Source: an uncultured Prevotellaceae bacterium (lineage in GTDB: Bacteria; Bacteroidota; Bacteroidia; Bacteroidales; Bacteroidaceae). From it: a stretch of 64,000 nt of DNA. Each line of letters starts with the position of its first letter. Position 1 is the stretch's first letter. Both the position numbers and the translations under genes were made by a program. Positions 26,052-34,756 of this stretch are shown here, piece by piece. The DNA lies in the NCBI GenBank assembly GCA_902792635.1, contig CADBAG010000001.1:1-64000 (forward strand), in the 5' to 3' direction. The notes beneath the pieces were generated by a model. It made no database searches. It worked only from the letters and a program-made list of their open reading frames with translations, and was not told where the DNA came from.

Positions 26052-26130
26052 AGTCTTTTTTTTTAGTCCATTGTCTTTAGTGATTTCTTGGCGTTCCTTT
26101 CTGCACTGTGGATTCTTGAATCATATTATT

Positions 26131-26168
26131 CCTCCCCCTGGGTAGGGGGAGGGCAGGGAGAGGGCCTA
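26131..26168. repeat. family D repeat overlapping the end of the DUF5686 gene
   Basis: CCTCCCCCTGGGTAGGGGGAGG then GCAGGGAGAGGGCC. The last bases (CTA at 26166-26168) include the stop codon of the minus-strand DUF5686 gene, so the repeat begins exactly at the gene end. Confidence 0.8.
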
Positions 26169-28718
26169 GAACGACGCCTGGAAGTCTAATCTTATACCCC
26201 ACTTGCTCACGCCTGGGTATTTATAGGTCAGGCGCTGCACATATCCAATGCTGATAAGCTTGAAGATGTTATGGATGCCGGCCTCCACCTCCCAGTAAGG
26301 CTTATTGCTCATGATATGAGAGTCGGCAGGAAAGCGGTAGATGAGGTCATCATCCATGTTCTTCGTCGGGTTGTTCTTGTCGGTGAGCGTACCCCAGAAT
26401 CCCTTGACGTCAACAAACTCTCGCCATTTGAGGCGCCTGATGAGCGGGATGCGGTTGAGGATCTTTCCGTTGAGATCCCATTTCCAGCTCCAGAACACCT
26501 GACGGTCGTTGAGGAACTCCCAGTCGTGAACGAGCGACACAGTGTTCTCCGTCTCAATATAACTGAGGTTGACAGGCGGCTGGATAAGCAGGGGGAATGG
26601 AACCTTGTTCCACTGTGCCTTTCCGATGACATGGAAGTCCATGTAACCAAAGGAGCCGAGCCACTGACGCTGATAGATGCCGAGCGTCGTGATATTACTG
26701 CGGAAGTCACCGCCGAGCAGGCCCTTGAAGCCCATCGTATGCGAGAGACTGATATCCGGTGAGTCGAGGTTCACCGGGAGACGCGTGCGCTTCGTGTTGA
26801 CGTAGGTCACTCCCGGGTTCCACGTGATGCCCACCGTAGCATCGGTGAGACGGATCTTGTGAATCTCCTCACCCGTATTCACCTTATAGAAATGGAGCTG
26901 TCCTTGCGTCTCGTTGCTCTGTGTCTGGAAACGGGCATTGTAGCGCCATCCCGCCTCCGTCTCATAGTTGAACGTGAGACGCTGGCGGTTGTAGAGAAAC
27001 ATTTCCTTTTGCGAGCTCGAACGGATCGTCATGAAGATGTTATCCTTGTTGTGGATAAGGTTGAGGTCGGAAGGTGACATGACGTCGCGTGCTGTCTCGA
27101 AAATGAGGTTACGCTGCGGAAACTCGAAGGGACTGAGCTGCTTCTTGTTGAACGACCACGTAAACTCATCACCGTAGTACCAGCGGTGGCTCTTAGTGCC
27201 ATAGGCCGCATAGCCATTCCAGAACAGGTGCGGGTTGAGCGCGGCAAGCGTACGGCCGGCAAGGCGCAGACGCAGACCATCGACATAGTTGGAGCTGATG
27301 AAAGTATTGACAGGTCCAATATCGAACTTACTCTTCTTCTGCGGATCCGTGTTCGTCTCAACATAGTTCTCTACAAGTAGCTGTACTGCCTTGATGATAT
27401 ATTTCCAGCCTTTGGAGTTCTCCATGGCCTTAATAAAGTTTGACATTGACGACTCACTCTTCGTCAGGCCTACTTGTCGGTATTCATTCCAGAACGCATC
27501 ATTGCGGTTATAGGCGTCGCTGTAGTGCTTCACCTTTGCCTTACCGGCGAAGAGCTGCTTCGGCAGTTCGTGGAAGGCATAGTTAGAGAGCCTCGTCGTG
27601 CGTACGACAAGCATATCCTGCAAGAGTTTGTTGGCATGGATCTCAGCAGCCATGTCGTCTTTTGTGAGCACCCACTCGCCATTGTCGAGCTTGGTATACT
27701 CTTGCTCAATCTTCATATCGTCGATCCAGTTGACATCACTCTTCTTAGGCATGTAGAGGTTCACCTTGCGCACATGGAGCGTGGAGTCGGCGAGCACCCA
27801 CAGCTCACCGCGGAAGCCGAAGTCCTGCTGGTTAGCGGGAATGAACTGCAGATGATAGCACTTGTCCTTGTCGACATACGTGGTGTCTTCTATATAGAAA
27901 TGATAGAAGGAGATAGCTGTATTGCCGATAGGGGAGACGAAGGGATACTGCACAAGACGGATATAGTCGTCGTAGATATTCACGTCGGTGAACACCTCCT
28001 TGAGCATCGTGTTGATGATCTCACCTGTAGAGAGCACCTGCCCGATACCGCTGGCTTGTTGTCCCATGATGATATCCTTCTCTTTCTTCGGGTCTTTACG
28101 GTAGACATGCTGTGTCACCGTCTCATTGACTTGAACGGGGAGGATACGCTTGTTGTTATAAGGTGATGTCTCTATCTGGTCGCGCAGATAACTTCTCTTC
28201 TGAAAGAACTTACCCTCAAGCTGCTTGTCCGTAATGTCGTTGAAAGCTAAGGTGATCTTCTGATACTTATCGTATTGATAATAAGGATAATTGTCGAGAT
28301 CTGTCTTCTTCTTGGCAGCGATGACCCTTCGCATAAGTTCCACAGCGGGGTTGTCTTTGCGGCGGTAGCGTCCGCGTTTCTGTTTAACAACGACCTCTGA
28401 GAGCGAGCGTGTGTCATCCTTAAGTACGATCTTGCCGAGGTCAGAGGACGAAGCATCCACTTTCACGGTAGTGCTCTTGAAGCCCACACTCGTGACCGTG
28501 ATGATCCATCCCGGGTGCTTCTCAACAGAGAACTTACCCTCAATGTCACTCGATACAGCGATATGATGCCCTCGGTAGGTAACACTGGCATAAGGTATGG
28601 CATAGCCGTCTTTGTCTACGATCTGTCCTGTTATCTTTTCCGTTGTTTGTTGGGCCACAGCACTGATGAAGCATACGAAAGTCATCAGAAGTGCCATGAC
28701 GAAGCGTTTGTTGTTCAT
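26166..28718 (-). CDS. DUF5686 outer-membrane protein with N-terminal CarboxypepD-reg domain
   Basis: An exported protein of 850 residues from the ATG at 28718, which gives the signal peptide MNNKRFVMALLMTFVCFISA. An earlier in-frame ATG (28754) would bury this signal. Residues about 30-110 form a carboxypeptidase-regulatory-like beta sandwich (GQIVDKDGYAIPYASVTYRG). The rest is the DUF5686 region, with alternating strands to a C-terminus WGIRLDFQASF that ends in phenylalanine, as outer-membrane barrels do. The family is common in Bacteroidetes; its function is unknown. The stop codon lies within a family D repeat. Confidence 0.85.
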   Translation of the reverse strand: MNNKRFVMALLMTFVCFISAVAQQTTEKITGQIVDKDGYAIPYASVTYRGHHIAVSSDIEGKFSVEKHPGWIITVTSVGFKSTTVKVDASSSDLGKIVLKDDTRSLSEVVVKQKRGRYRRKDNPAVELMRRVIAAKKKTDLDNYPYYQYDKYQKITLAFNDITDKQLEGKFFQKRSYLRDQIETSPYNNKRILPVQVNETVTQHVYRKDPKKEKDIIMGQQASGIGQVLSTGEIINTMLKEVFTDVNIYDDYIRLVQYPFVSPIGNTAISFYHFYIEDTTYVDKDKCYHLQFIPANQQDFGFRGELWVLADSTLHVRKVNLYMPKKSDVNWIDDMKIEQEYTKLDNGEWVLTKDDMAAEIHANKLLQDMLVVRTTRLSNYAFHELPKQLFAGKAKVKHYSDAYNRNDAFWNEYRQVGLTKSESSMSNFIKAMENSKGWKYIIKAVQLLVENYVETNTDPQKKSKFDIGPVNTFISSNYVDGLRLRLAGRTLAALNPHLFWNGYAAYGTKSHRWYYGDEFTWSFNKKQLSPFEFPQRNLIFETARDVMSPSDLNLIHNKDNIFMTIRSSSQKEMFLYNRQRLTFNYETEAGWRYNARFQTQSNETQGQLHFYKVNTGEEIHKIRLTDATVGITWNPGVTYVNTKRTRLPVNLDSPDISLSHTMGFKGLLGGDFRSNITTLGIYQRQWLGSFGYMDFHVIGKAQWNKVPFPLLIQPPVNLSYIETENTVSLVHDWEFLNDRQVFWSWKWDLNGKILNRIPLIRRLKWREFVDVKGFWGTLTDKNNPTKNMDDDLIYRFPADSHIMSNKPYWEVEAGIHNIFKLISIGYVQRLTYKYPGVSKWGIRLDFQASF

Positions 28719-28830
28719 AAAAATATTATTCCTGTCCTTACAATCTCCAGCCACGTCCTCCAGATCCTTTTTTGAACAAAGCCGTGGCAGTTTTGAATAC
28801 TTTTTGTTCTATTGCTTATGAAATAGCATG

Positions 28831-28838
28831 CAAAGTTA
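28831..28838 (-). promoter_or_regulatory. -7 box for the DUF5686 gene
   Basis: The minus strand reads TAACTTTG, 113 bases upstream of the ATG at 28718. It is back-to-back with the pgpA promoter at 28870-28900. Confidence 0.5.
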
Positions 28839-28869
28839 CTCAATAATTCAGCAAAACTCCGCAAAACTC

Positions 28870-28900
28870 TTTGATAGATAAGAGTTTTATATTAATTTTG
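28870..28900 (+). promoter_or_regulatory. promoter of the pgpA-to-PAP2 lipid operon
   Basis: TTTG (28870-28873), 19 bases, TAATTTTG (28893-28900). A complete Bacteroidetes promoter; it rules out translation starts before about 28907. Confidence 0.85.
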
Positions 28901-28963
28901 CAATCGAAAGCGGCGTGTTGCTCTTGTGGCCGTCCGCCATTGCATAATCATAAAATATCAATC

Positions 28964-29467
28964 ATGAACGATAAAGGCAACCTTACGGACAAGCGTCCAC
29001 CTTTCCTCCCTATGCTCATAGGCACGGGGTTCTATAGCGGATTGTGGCCGTGGGGACCAGGTACAGCCGGCAGCGTGCTGGCAACCTTGATTTGGGGCTT
29101 GCTGAGCCTCTGGCTTACCGGCAGTGAGCTGATGTTTCTTACGATAGCCCTCATTCTGCTCTTCACCTTGCTTGGCACGTGGGCCACGGCTCGCTTGCAG
29201 CCTTACTGGGGTGAAGATCCGTCGCGTGTCGTTGTCGACGAGATGGTGGGCGTATGGATTCCGCTTATCGTTGTACAGCCGAAAGAGTGGGGCTGGATGT
29301 TGGCAGCGCTTGTGCTCTTCCGTTTCTTCGATATCGTCAAGCCATTGGGAATCAAGAAGCTTGACCGCATGAAGGGTGCTTTTTGGGTCATGGGCGATGA
29401 TATTCTCGGTGGCATTTATGCACTCGTAGTGATGGTCGTGGCTAAATACATAACATCCTGTTGGTAA
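28964..29467 (+). CDS. pgpA: PgpA-family phosphatidyl-headgroup phosphatase
   Basis: A 167-residue membrane phosphatase. The ATG at 28964 lies downstream of the promoter; a frame start at 28871 lies inside it and is rejected. PgpA signatures: IGTGFYSGLWPWGPGTAGS (about residues 17-35), ARLQPYWGEDPSRVVVDEMVG (about 70-90, the metal and phosphate site) and GDDILGGIYA near the end. Classic PgpA makes phosphatidylglycerol from its phosphate. In this cluster, beside a CDP-alcohol phosphotransferase and an AUR1-like protein, it may instead dephosphorylate phosphatidylinositol phosphate, as shown for the related Bacteroides cluster. Confidence 0.88.
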   Translation: MNDKGNLTDKRPPFLPMLIGTGFYSGLWPWGPGTAGSVLATLIWGLLSLWLTGSELMFLTIALILLFTLLGTWATARLQPYWGEDPSRVVVDEMVGVWIPLIVVQPKEWGWMLAALVLFRFFDIVKPLGIKKLDRMKGAFWVMGDDILGGIYALVVMVVAKYITSCW

Positions 29468-29470
29468 GCT

Positions 29471-29914
29471 ATGGGAAAGATCAGACACGAACTGTGGACG
29501 TTTGCCAAGGCTGAGATGAGTGCTTCTGCAGCGAGCTGTGTCGACTTTGGTTTGGCTATCTCGCTTACCTACCTCGGGCTGCTCACTTATGGCTATGCTA
29601 ACATCGTTGGAGTGGTCTGCGGAGGACTGACTAACTTCATGCTGAACAGTCGTTATGTCTTCTCTCAAACAGGTCGGGGCAAGAAGGCGTTGGCAGAGAG
29701 ATACTTAGTGGTATGGATCGGCAGCATGCTCCTCAATGGTGGCGGCACCAACCTGCTGACGTGGCTTGCTGGAGGCAAGAGCTATTTCGTCATCGTCAAG
29801 TGTCTTGTGGCGCTTGCCGTGGCTTTCGGCTTCAACTATCCGCTGCAGCGCGGGTGGGTGTTCAGGCAGAAGATAATAAAAGCAGAAAATGATTTAACAA
29901 GTAAACAAAAATAA
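29471..29914 (+). CDS. GtrA-family membrane protein
   Basis: A 147-residue protein with four hydrophobic helices, beginning at an ATG three bases after the pgpA stop. GtrA-like proteins are thought to move lipid-linked sugars or other headgroup donors across the membrane. Features: CVDFGLAISLTYLGLLTYGY (helix 1), NFMLNSRYVFSQTG (the conserved N-R-x-[WY]-x-F type turn), and the final FNYPLQRGWVFRQK. The tight spacing with pgpA and the phosphotransferase suggests it handles an intermediate of the same lipid pathway. Confidence 0.85.
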   Translation: MGKIRHELWTFAKAEMSASAASCVDFGLAISLTYLGLLTYGYANIVGVVCGGLTNFMLNSRYVFSQTGRGKKALAERYLVVWIGSMLLNGGGTNLLTWLAGGKSYFVIVKCLVALAVAFGFNYPLQRGWVFRQKIIKAENDLTSKQK

Positions 29915-29917
29915 AAT

Positions 29918-30583
29918 ATGTGGTATAGAGATTTTTTACAACAAGTAATCTACAAGATCATCAATCCGTTGATTAAGGGCATGATCAAGATCGGCATCAC
30001 GCCGAACATCGTGACGACCTTAGGCTTCATCGGCAACATTGTGGCTGCCGCGTTCTTCATCTATGCTTCCCAGGAGCAGGACCTTGATGCTCAGACAACA
30101 ACGTTGGGGTGGGGTGGATTCATAATCATCGCCTCGGGTCTGTTCGATATGATGGACGGACGTCTGGCGCGCATGGGTAACATGAGTTCGTCGTTCGGTG
30201 CCATGTGGGACTCTACCCTCGACCGTTACAGTGAGCTTGTTTCGCTCTTCGGCATCGTCCTTGTCTTCTTAGAGGACGAAGGCTGGTTCTGGATGGGTGT
30301 CGTGACTTTCGCTGCCATGGTGGGCAGCGTCATGGTCAGCTATGTCCGTGCACGTGCTGAGGGCCTTGGCATCGAGTGCAAAGTCGGACTGATGCAGCGC
30401 CCCGAGCGTGTCGTGGTGACGGCTATCACAGCAATGATCACGGGCTTCACCGGTAATCTGTGGTGGGTCGCAGGCGGCATGATCCTCATTGCCGTGCTCG
30501 CTAATATCACGGCTTTCTGGCGTGTGGGCTACTGCTATAAGAAGCTCACGGAGCGCGATAAGGAGATGAGAGACAAAGAATGA
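29918..30583 (+). CDS. CDP-alcohol phosphatidyltransferase, candidate phosphatidylinositol-phosphate synthase
   Basis: A 221-residue integral membrane enzyme that joins a CDP-lipid to an alcohol. The family motif DG-x2-AR-x8-G-x3-D-x3-D is complete (from MDGRLARMG to STLDR, about residues 73-97), with the two metal-binding aspartates. Helices follow the CDP-alcohol phosphotransferase pattern. The preceding GtrA stop and this ATG are four bases apart. Neighbours PgpA-like and AUR1-like match the inositol-lipid cluster of Bacteroides, so the acceptor may be inositol phosphate; glycerol phosphate is the alternative. Confidence 0.88.
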   Translation: MWYRDFLQQVIYKIINPLIKGMIKIGITPNIVTTLGFIGNIVAAAFFIYASQEQDLDAQTTTLGWGGFIIIASGLFDMMDGRLARMGNMSSSFGAMWDSTLDRYSELVSLFGIVLVFLEDEGWFWMGVVTFAAMVGSVMVSYVRARAEGLGIECKVGLMQRPERVVVTAITAMITGFTGNLWWVAGGMILIAVLANITAFWRVGYCYKKLTERDKEMRDKE

Positions 30584-30594
30584 ACCGATAAACT

Positions 30595-31419
30595 ATGGAT
30601 TGTTTACTGATAGCTGTTCTGTTTGCCATCCTCGTTGCCATCAAGCCTACACGCAGATTCACGCTCTGCATGTTGCCGTGGTTCCTCTTTGGCTTCATCT
30701 ACAGCAGTTTCAATTTCTTTCCCAACTACGAGTTCAACAGCATCGATGTGCGGGGCTTGTACGACGCGGAGAAGTCGCTTTTCGGCATCAATACTGCTAC
30801 AGGACGACTGATCCCCGGTGAGTGGTTCGCTATCCACCATTGTGCCGTGCTCGACTTCATGGCGGGTTGCTTCTATCTCTGTTGGGTGCCGGTGCCTATC
30901 GCTTTTACGATATACCTCTATTTCACCCATAAGCAGCAATGGGCGAACCGCTTCGCCTGGGCATTCCTCACGGTGAACCTCATAGGGTTCATCGGTTACT
31001 ATGTCCACCCCGCAGCACCGCCATGGTATGCCATGAACTACGGCTTTACGCCGGTGCTCCGTACGCCAGGCAACGTGGCAGGACTCGGGCGGTTCGATCA
31101 GCTCGTGGGACTGAACATCTTCCATAGTATCTATGGCAAGAACGCCAACGTCTTTGCCGCCGTACCGAGTCTGCATGCCGCTTACCTCTTAGTCACGACG
31201 GTCTATTCGATCATGAGCCATCGTCGTTGGTACACCTCGTGTCTCTTTGGTTTTATCTGTGTAGGTATCTGGTTCACAGCCATCTACACCGGACATCATT
31301 ATTGCATCGACGTCATCCTCGGTATCCTCACGGCTATCGTGGGTACCGTGCTCTTCGAAATTATCTGGAGGAAGTTGCATAAGGCGTTTCCAAAGATGGG
31401 AGCTTCTTACACTCACTAA
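30595..31419 (+). CDS. AUR1-like PAP2-family membrane enzyme
   Basis: A 274-residue protein with about six hydrophobic helices and the PAP2 active-site pieces in the order VPSLHAAYLL (about residues 194-203) and YTGHHYCIDVILG (about 231-243), giving the His-His-Asp triad. In eukaryotes AUR1 transfers phosphoinositol from phosphatidylinositol to ceramide; in Bacteroides a homologue in a similar cluster is needed for inositol sphingolipids. It is the last gene of the pgpA operon, 11 bases after the phosphotransferase. A plain lipid phosphatase role cannot be excluded. Confidence 0.85.
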   Translation: MDCLLIAVLFAILVAIKPTRRFTLCMLPWFLFGFIYSSFNFFPNYEFNSIDVRGLYDAEKSLFGINTATGRLIPGEWFAIHHCAVLDFMAGCFYLCWVPVPIAFTIYLYFTHKQQWANRFAWAFLTVNLIGFIGYYVHPAAPPWYAMNYGFTPVLRTPGNVAGLGRFDQLVGLNIFHSIYGKNANVFAAVPSLHAAYLLVTTVYSIMSHRRWYTSCLFGFICVGIWFTAIYTGHHYCIDVILGILTAIVGTVLFEIIWRKLHKAFPKMGASYTH

Positions 31420-31427
31420 AATTTTAT

Positions 31428-31548
31428 CTCACACGGATTCTAAAGATTTTAAAGATGGTTACGCCGCTTTGCGGCTACACGTACTCTTCTGCATCCCCAA
31501 ATTATCGGCGAAGCCGAAAATCTTTAAAATCTTTAGAATCCGTGTGAA
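31428..31548. repeat. family B palindrome
   Basis: Arms TCACACGGATTCTAAAGATT and its inverse (AATCTTTAGAATCCGTGTGA) enclose modules such as CCGCTTTGCGG and TCGGCGAAGCCGA. It fills the gap between the PAP2 and patatin genes and could terminate transcription from either side. Confidence 0.9.
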
Positions 31549-31585
31549 AAATATTTGTGAAGAAAGATAATAAAAACCTATTGTT

Positions 31586-33616
31586 ATGAAAGCGAAACTA
31601 CTTTGTCTGATTCTCATTCTGGTGTCTTCTTGCTTCTGTGTGAATGCTCAGCCTCGTCGTCCTCGTGTTGCCGTGGTTCTCTCGGGTGGTGGCGCCAAGG
31701 GTGTGGCGCATATCGGTGCTTTGAAGGTGATAGAGAAGGCGGGGATACCCGTGGATATTGTTACCGGCACCTCCATGGGCAGTATCATCGGAGGTTTATA
31801 TAGTTGTGGCTGGGATGCGCAGCGGCTCGACTCCATGGTGCGGAAACAGGACTGGACCTTCTTGCTCAGTGACCGTGACGACTATTATACGCAGAACCTC
31901 GGCAACCGAGAGAAGCAGACAACCTACGCCTTCAGCAAGATTTATACGCTCAGCAAAGAGAGCCGGCTGCGCGAAGCAGGTTTCATCCAGGGTAAGAATC
32001 TCATGCGGCTCTTCGATCGGCTCACGTCTGGCTACACCGACTCCATGAGTTTCGATTCGCTCCCGATTCCTTTCGCCTGTGTGGCTACAAACATTGTGGA
32101 TAATACCGAGTACGATTTCCACTCGGGCCGCCTCGCCCAAGCCATGCGCACGAGCATGTCCATTCCTGCTGTCTTCTCACCAGTACGCCTTGGCGACAAG
32201 GTTCTTGTCGATGGTGGCTTACGCAACAACTATCCGGCTGACATCGCCAAGGCCATGGGTGCCGACTATATCATCGGAGTGACCGTGCAGGGCGCCCCGC
32301 GGACAGCTGATGACATCAACTCCAATGCCTCGGTCATTGGACAGATCATCGACGTCAACTGTAAGAATAAATATGAGGACAACCTCGCGCTCACCGATGT
32401 TGCTATCCGAGTGAACACGAAGGGGTATGGCGCAGCGAGCTTCACACCGGCAGCCATTGACACACTCGTCAGGAGGGGAGAGGAGGAAGCGATGAGTCAC
32501 TGGGATGAGTTGATGGCGCTGAAACATAAACTTGGGCTCACTGACGATTACCAACCCACACGTCCTCAGCTGAACTCTGCAGCGCTCATACCCGTGAGCT
32601 ATGCTGCCAATAGGCGTGAAAGGCCTGAAAATGACCGGATACAGGGTAGTGTAGGACTTCGCTTCGACACCGAGACGATGGTGGCTATGCAGCTCGACGG
32701 CGTCTATTCGATGGCGAAGCATCCTGTGGATCTCGAGGCGACGCTGCGGCTCGGCAAGAAGACAAGCGTGGATCTCAAAGGAGTCTTCAAACCTAAACAT
32801 CGAGTAGAGACAGGGCTTGAATATTATTTTGAACACAACGACCTCGATGTCTTCGATGGCGGACATAAGTCGTATAACCTCACGCTCAACCATCATCAGG
32901 CGAGCATCGGATTGATGGACATCGGTGTCCGTAACCTCACGATGGATCTCTCCGCGCGGTGGGACTACTACAATTTCCACCGGCTCATGGTAGAGAGTTC
33001 GATAGGACACGAGGGCTTCGACGTCAGCGACAGTCATTTCTTCAGTTACCATGCCAACCTTCATTACGACTCGGAGAACAAGGGAGTGTTCCCCACTCGC
33101 GGTGCGAACTTCCGGGCGGAGTACGGATACTTCACGGACAACTTCTATTCTTACAAGGGACACCGCGGGTTCAGTGAGCTCAGTGCCCACTGGCGCATGT
33201 CTTTCCCGCTGAGTCGGGTCTTCACCCTTCAACCGATGCTCTACGGCCGTCTGCTCTTTGGTACCGACATCCCGCTCATCCGTATGAATGGAATTGGTGG
33301 ACAGTGGTTCGGTCATTATCTCGACCAACAGATGCCATTCCCGGGGATAGGACATGTAGAGATCACAGATAATCACCTCGTGGCGTGTCAGCTGAAGCTT
33401 CAGGCGCAGCTCACAACGAACAACTACGTTCTTTTCAAGGTAGCGGGTGCCCAGCATGCCGATGTTCTTCGCAACTTGTTGAAGCACAGTACAATGCTCG
33501 GCTATGAGCTTGCCTATTACTACAAGACGCTCATCGGACCTATTGGCGCTACCCTCGGCTACTCAAACAAGACCGACCGCGTCAACTTCATGGTGAATAT
33601 CGGGTATGAGTTTTAA
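31586..33616 (+). CDS. patatin-like phospholipase with C-terminal BamA-type barrel
   Basis: A 676-residue exported protein with signal peptide MKAKLLCLILILVSSCFCVNA. The patatin domain (about residues 28-250) has the oxyanion loop SGGGAKG, nucleophile serine in GTSMGS, and the catalytic aspartate in VDGGLRNNYP. The remaining part, about 370-676, consists of alternating strands (DLSARWDYYNF, ANFRAEYGYF) ending in VNFMVNIGYEF, typical of the surface-antigen/BamA barrel. Such type Vd-like proteins place a lipase domain at the outer membrane. It lies just after the lipid operon but has no obvious promoter of its own. Confidence 0.9.
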   Translation: MKAKLLCLILILVSSCFCVNAQPRRPRVAVVLSGGGAKGVAHIGALKVIEKAGIPVDIVTGTSMGSIIGGLYSCGWDAQRLDSMVRKQDWTFLLSDRDDYYTQNLGNREKQTTYAFSKIYTLSKESRLREAGFIQGKNLMRLFDRLTSGYTDSMSFDSLPIPFACVATNIVDNTEYDFHSGRLAQAMRTSMSIPAVFSPVRLGDKVLVDGGLRNNYPADIAKAMGADYIIGVTVQGAPRTADDINSNASVIGQIIDVNCKNKYEDNLALTDVAIRVNTKGYGAASFTPAAIDTLVRRGEEEAMSHWDELMALKHKLGLTDDYQPTRPQLNSAALIPVSYAANRRERPENDRIQGSVGLRFDTETMVAMQLDGVYSMAKHPVDLEATLRLGKKTSVDLKGVFKPKHRVETGLEYYFEHNDLDVFDGGHKSYNLTLNHHQASIGLMDIGVRNLTMDLSARWDYYNFHRLMVESSIGHEGFDVSDSHFFSYHANLHYDSENKGVFPTRGANFRAEYGYFTDNFYSYKGHRGFSELSAHWRMSFPLSRVFTLQPMLYGRLLFGTDIPLIRMNGIGGQWFGHYLDQQMPFPGIGHVEITDNHLVACQLKLQAQLTTNNYVLFKVAGAQHADVLRNLLKHSTMLGYELAYYYKTLIGPIGATLGYSNKTDRVNFMVNIGYEF

Positions 33617-33631
33617 TATGAGTCCTAAAAC

Positions 33632-33800
33632 AAATAAAGGATGCAACGAAAACGCTGCATCCTCTATTTCGTAATCCTATTAAAACAATCTGTTTTCACC
33701 TCTGTGAATTGATACCTATATTAAAACAATCTTAAACCTAACATGTACGAAACTAAAACCTAAAAACTAAAACCAAATTTATGTCGGTTTCACAACCGTC
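33632..33800 (-). ncRNA. candidate small RNA of about 165 nt
   Basis: A promoter with perfect 19-base spacing (33806-33836) points into this stretch, and a strong hairpin terminator with a T-rich tail (33663-33626) ends it. No reading frame longer than about seven codons is present. The 5' end can form CGGTT-GTGA-AACCG. The transcript contains two copies of AGATTGTTTTAATA separated by about 28 bases, a layout that would suit repeated target-pairing segments. It sits alone between the convergent patatin and PqqD-like genes. I do not recognise a known RNA family. Confidence 0.6.
33638..33663 (-). terminator. terminator of the candidate small RNA
   Basis: AGGATGCA.CG and CG.TGCATCCT pair around a TTTT loop; on the minus strand the hairpin is followed by TTTATTTGTTTT. 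It could also serve the patatin gene on the plus strand. Confidence 0.7.
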
Positions 33801-33805
33801 TGGTG

Positions 33806-33836
33806 CAAAGTTACGGCATTGTGTGCGTTCACCAAA
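33806..33836 (-). promoter_or_regulatory. promoter of the candidate small RNA
   Basis: On the minus strand TTTG (33836-33833), 19 bases, TAACTTTG (33813-33806) followed by C. No coding gene lies downstream before the terminator. Confidence 0.75.
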
Positions 33837-33895
33837 ATATTTATGCAATTTTTTCGATATTTGGTGCGCAACACGTTGCACGTCCCGCCTTTTGG

Positions 33896-34183
33896 TTAGT
33901 CTGTGACAATGCCTGCTTCTTTCCACTGATCAGCCACATCCTTAGCATCTTTGAGTGCTTGCTCACGGGGCAGCGGAGTGTTGTCGTCGAGCTGATAGTT
34001 GTTTACAAGGATGTTCGCAAGATCCTCCACGGTAAAGTCCTTGCCTTGGATATTGTTCCACAGGAGGAGTGCACTGTCGTTCAGACTGATGATGTTGCTG
34101 AAGTCGATGTTTTCTTTGCCCTCAGCAATAATGATATGTGAGCCGCATACATCGGTCACTTTGAATCCTGGTTTTGTTTTCAT
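33896..34183 (-). CDS. PqqD-like protein (RiPP recognition element type)
   Basis: A 95-residue protein of the PqqD family, a winged-helix fold that in peptide-modifying systems binds leader peptides. Visible pattern: FKVTDVCGSHIIIAEG, then FSNIISLNDSALLLWNNIQG (the SLN-x-[ST]-A-x-x-[IL]-[LW] signature, about residues 29-48) and FTVEDLANILVNNY. It is the last gene of a cassette with a SipW-like peptidase and an HprK-like kinase. Its substrate is not visible. No radical SAM enzyme or peptide cyclase is next to it, so the chemistry differs from classic PQQ or lasso pathways. Confidence 0.82.
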   Translation of the reverse strand: MKTKPGFKVTDVCGSHIIIAEGKENIDFSNIISLNDSALLLWNNIQGKDFTVEDLANILVNNYQLDDNTPLPREQALKDAKDVADQWKEAGIVTD

Positions 34184-34212
34184 ATTTATGTTTATTAGTT
34201 AATTGCTTGGTT

Positions 34213-34242
34213 AGGGCGCCCACAAGGGGTGCCCCTACGTTT
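34213..34242. repeat. family C repeat inside the kinase-peptidase cassette
   Basis: TAGGGCGCCCACAAGGGG followed by TGCCCCTACG, between the peptidase stop and the PqqD-like gene. The stem is shorter than in other copies. Confidence 0.7.
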
Positions 34243-34247
34243 GGGTG

Positions 34248-34721
34248 TTATGCGTATCCGAATATTGGTATCCACACGCGGCGGTAGAAGCCGAGGAGCC
34301 AGCGGCGCACGGGGCGCAGGCTCATCCATATAGCGGAGTAGGTCTTCCACTTGCGGCCAGCGATGGGGTCGAGGGTGGTGCGTCCCTTGCGGTAGAAGCC
34401 GATGATAGATGCCTTGGCATCCGTTGTCTTGCAGTGCTCGGGATGGAGGTTACCGTCGCCGAGGAGCGTCATGTTGTCGCCTTCTATTTTCACGATGCGG
34501 TGGAGGACATAGTGCTCGTTGTTGACCATAGCGAGGATAGGGTCACCGACATGCAGTTCTCCGACCTTCGTCAGGAGCGCCTTGTCGCGGCCGTCCTCGA
34601 GGAATGGGCGCATAGAGAAGCCTTTCAGCGGCAAGGTCACGGTATGGCCTTCGTCGATGAGCTTCAGGATGGCTGGAATGAGTATAGAGTTCTTAAAAGT
34701 CACTTCTCTCACTTTAATCAT
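34248..34721 (-). CDS. S24/S26-type peptidase, SipW-like Ser/His form
   Basis: A 157-residue protein with the signal-peptidase motif GFSMRPFL (catalytic Ser36) and, in the position where bacterial enzymes have lysine, YVLHRIVKIEG with His74, followed by LLGDGN. The Ser-His arrangement is typical of SipW and ER-type signal peptidases. Unlike those, there is no clear N-terminal membrane anchor; only the C-terminus (WLLGFYRRVWIPIFGYA) is mildly hydrophobic. It may therefore cut a peptide in the cytoplasm or at the membrane surface. It sits between HprK-like and PqqD-like genes. Confidence 0.78.
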   Translation of the reverse strand: MIKVREVTFKNSILIPAILKLIDEGHTVTLPLKGFSMRPFLEDGRDKALLTKVGELHVGDPILAMVNNEHYVLHRIVKIEGDNMTLLGDGNLHPEHCKTTDAKASIIGFYRKGRTTLDPIAGRKWKTYSAIWMSLRPVRRWLLGFYRRVWIPIFGYA

Positions 34722-34756
34722 TTTACGATTCTCTCTTTATTATCCTGATTATTTGT

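Noticed and set aside
32219..33487. Minus-strand frame of 422 codons opposite the patatin gene
   Set aside because: The sense frame has clear catalytic motifs and a signal peptide; the antisense product has none.
33674..33709. A 36-base sequence beginning GTTTTCACCTC and ending ATTAAAAC, like a CRISPR repeat
   Set aside because: Only one full copy exists, the neighbouring partial match is 13 bases, and there are no spacers or cas genes; it lies inside the candidate small RNA.
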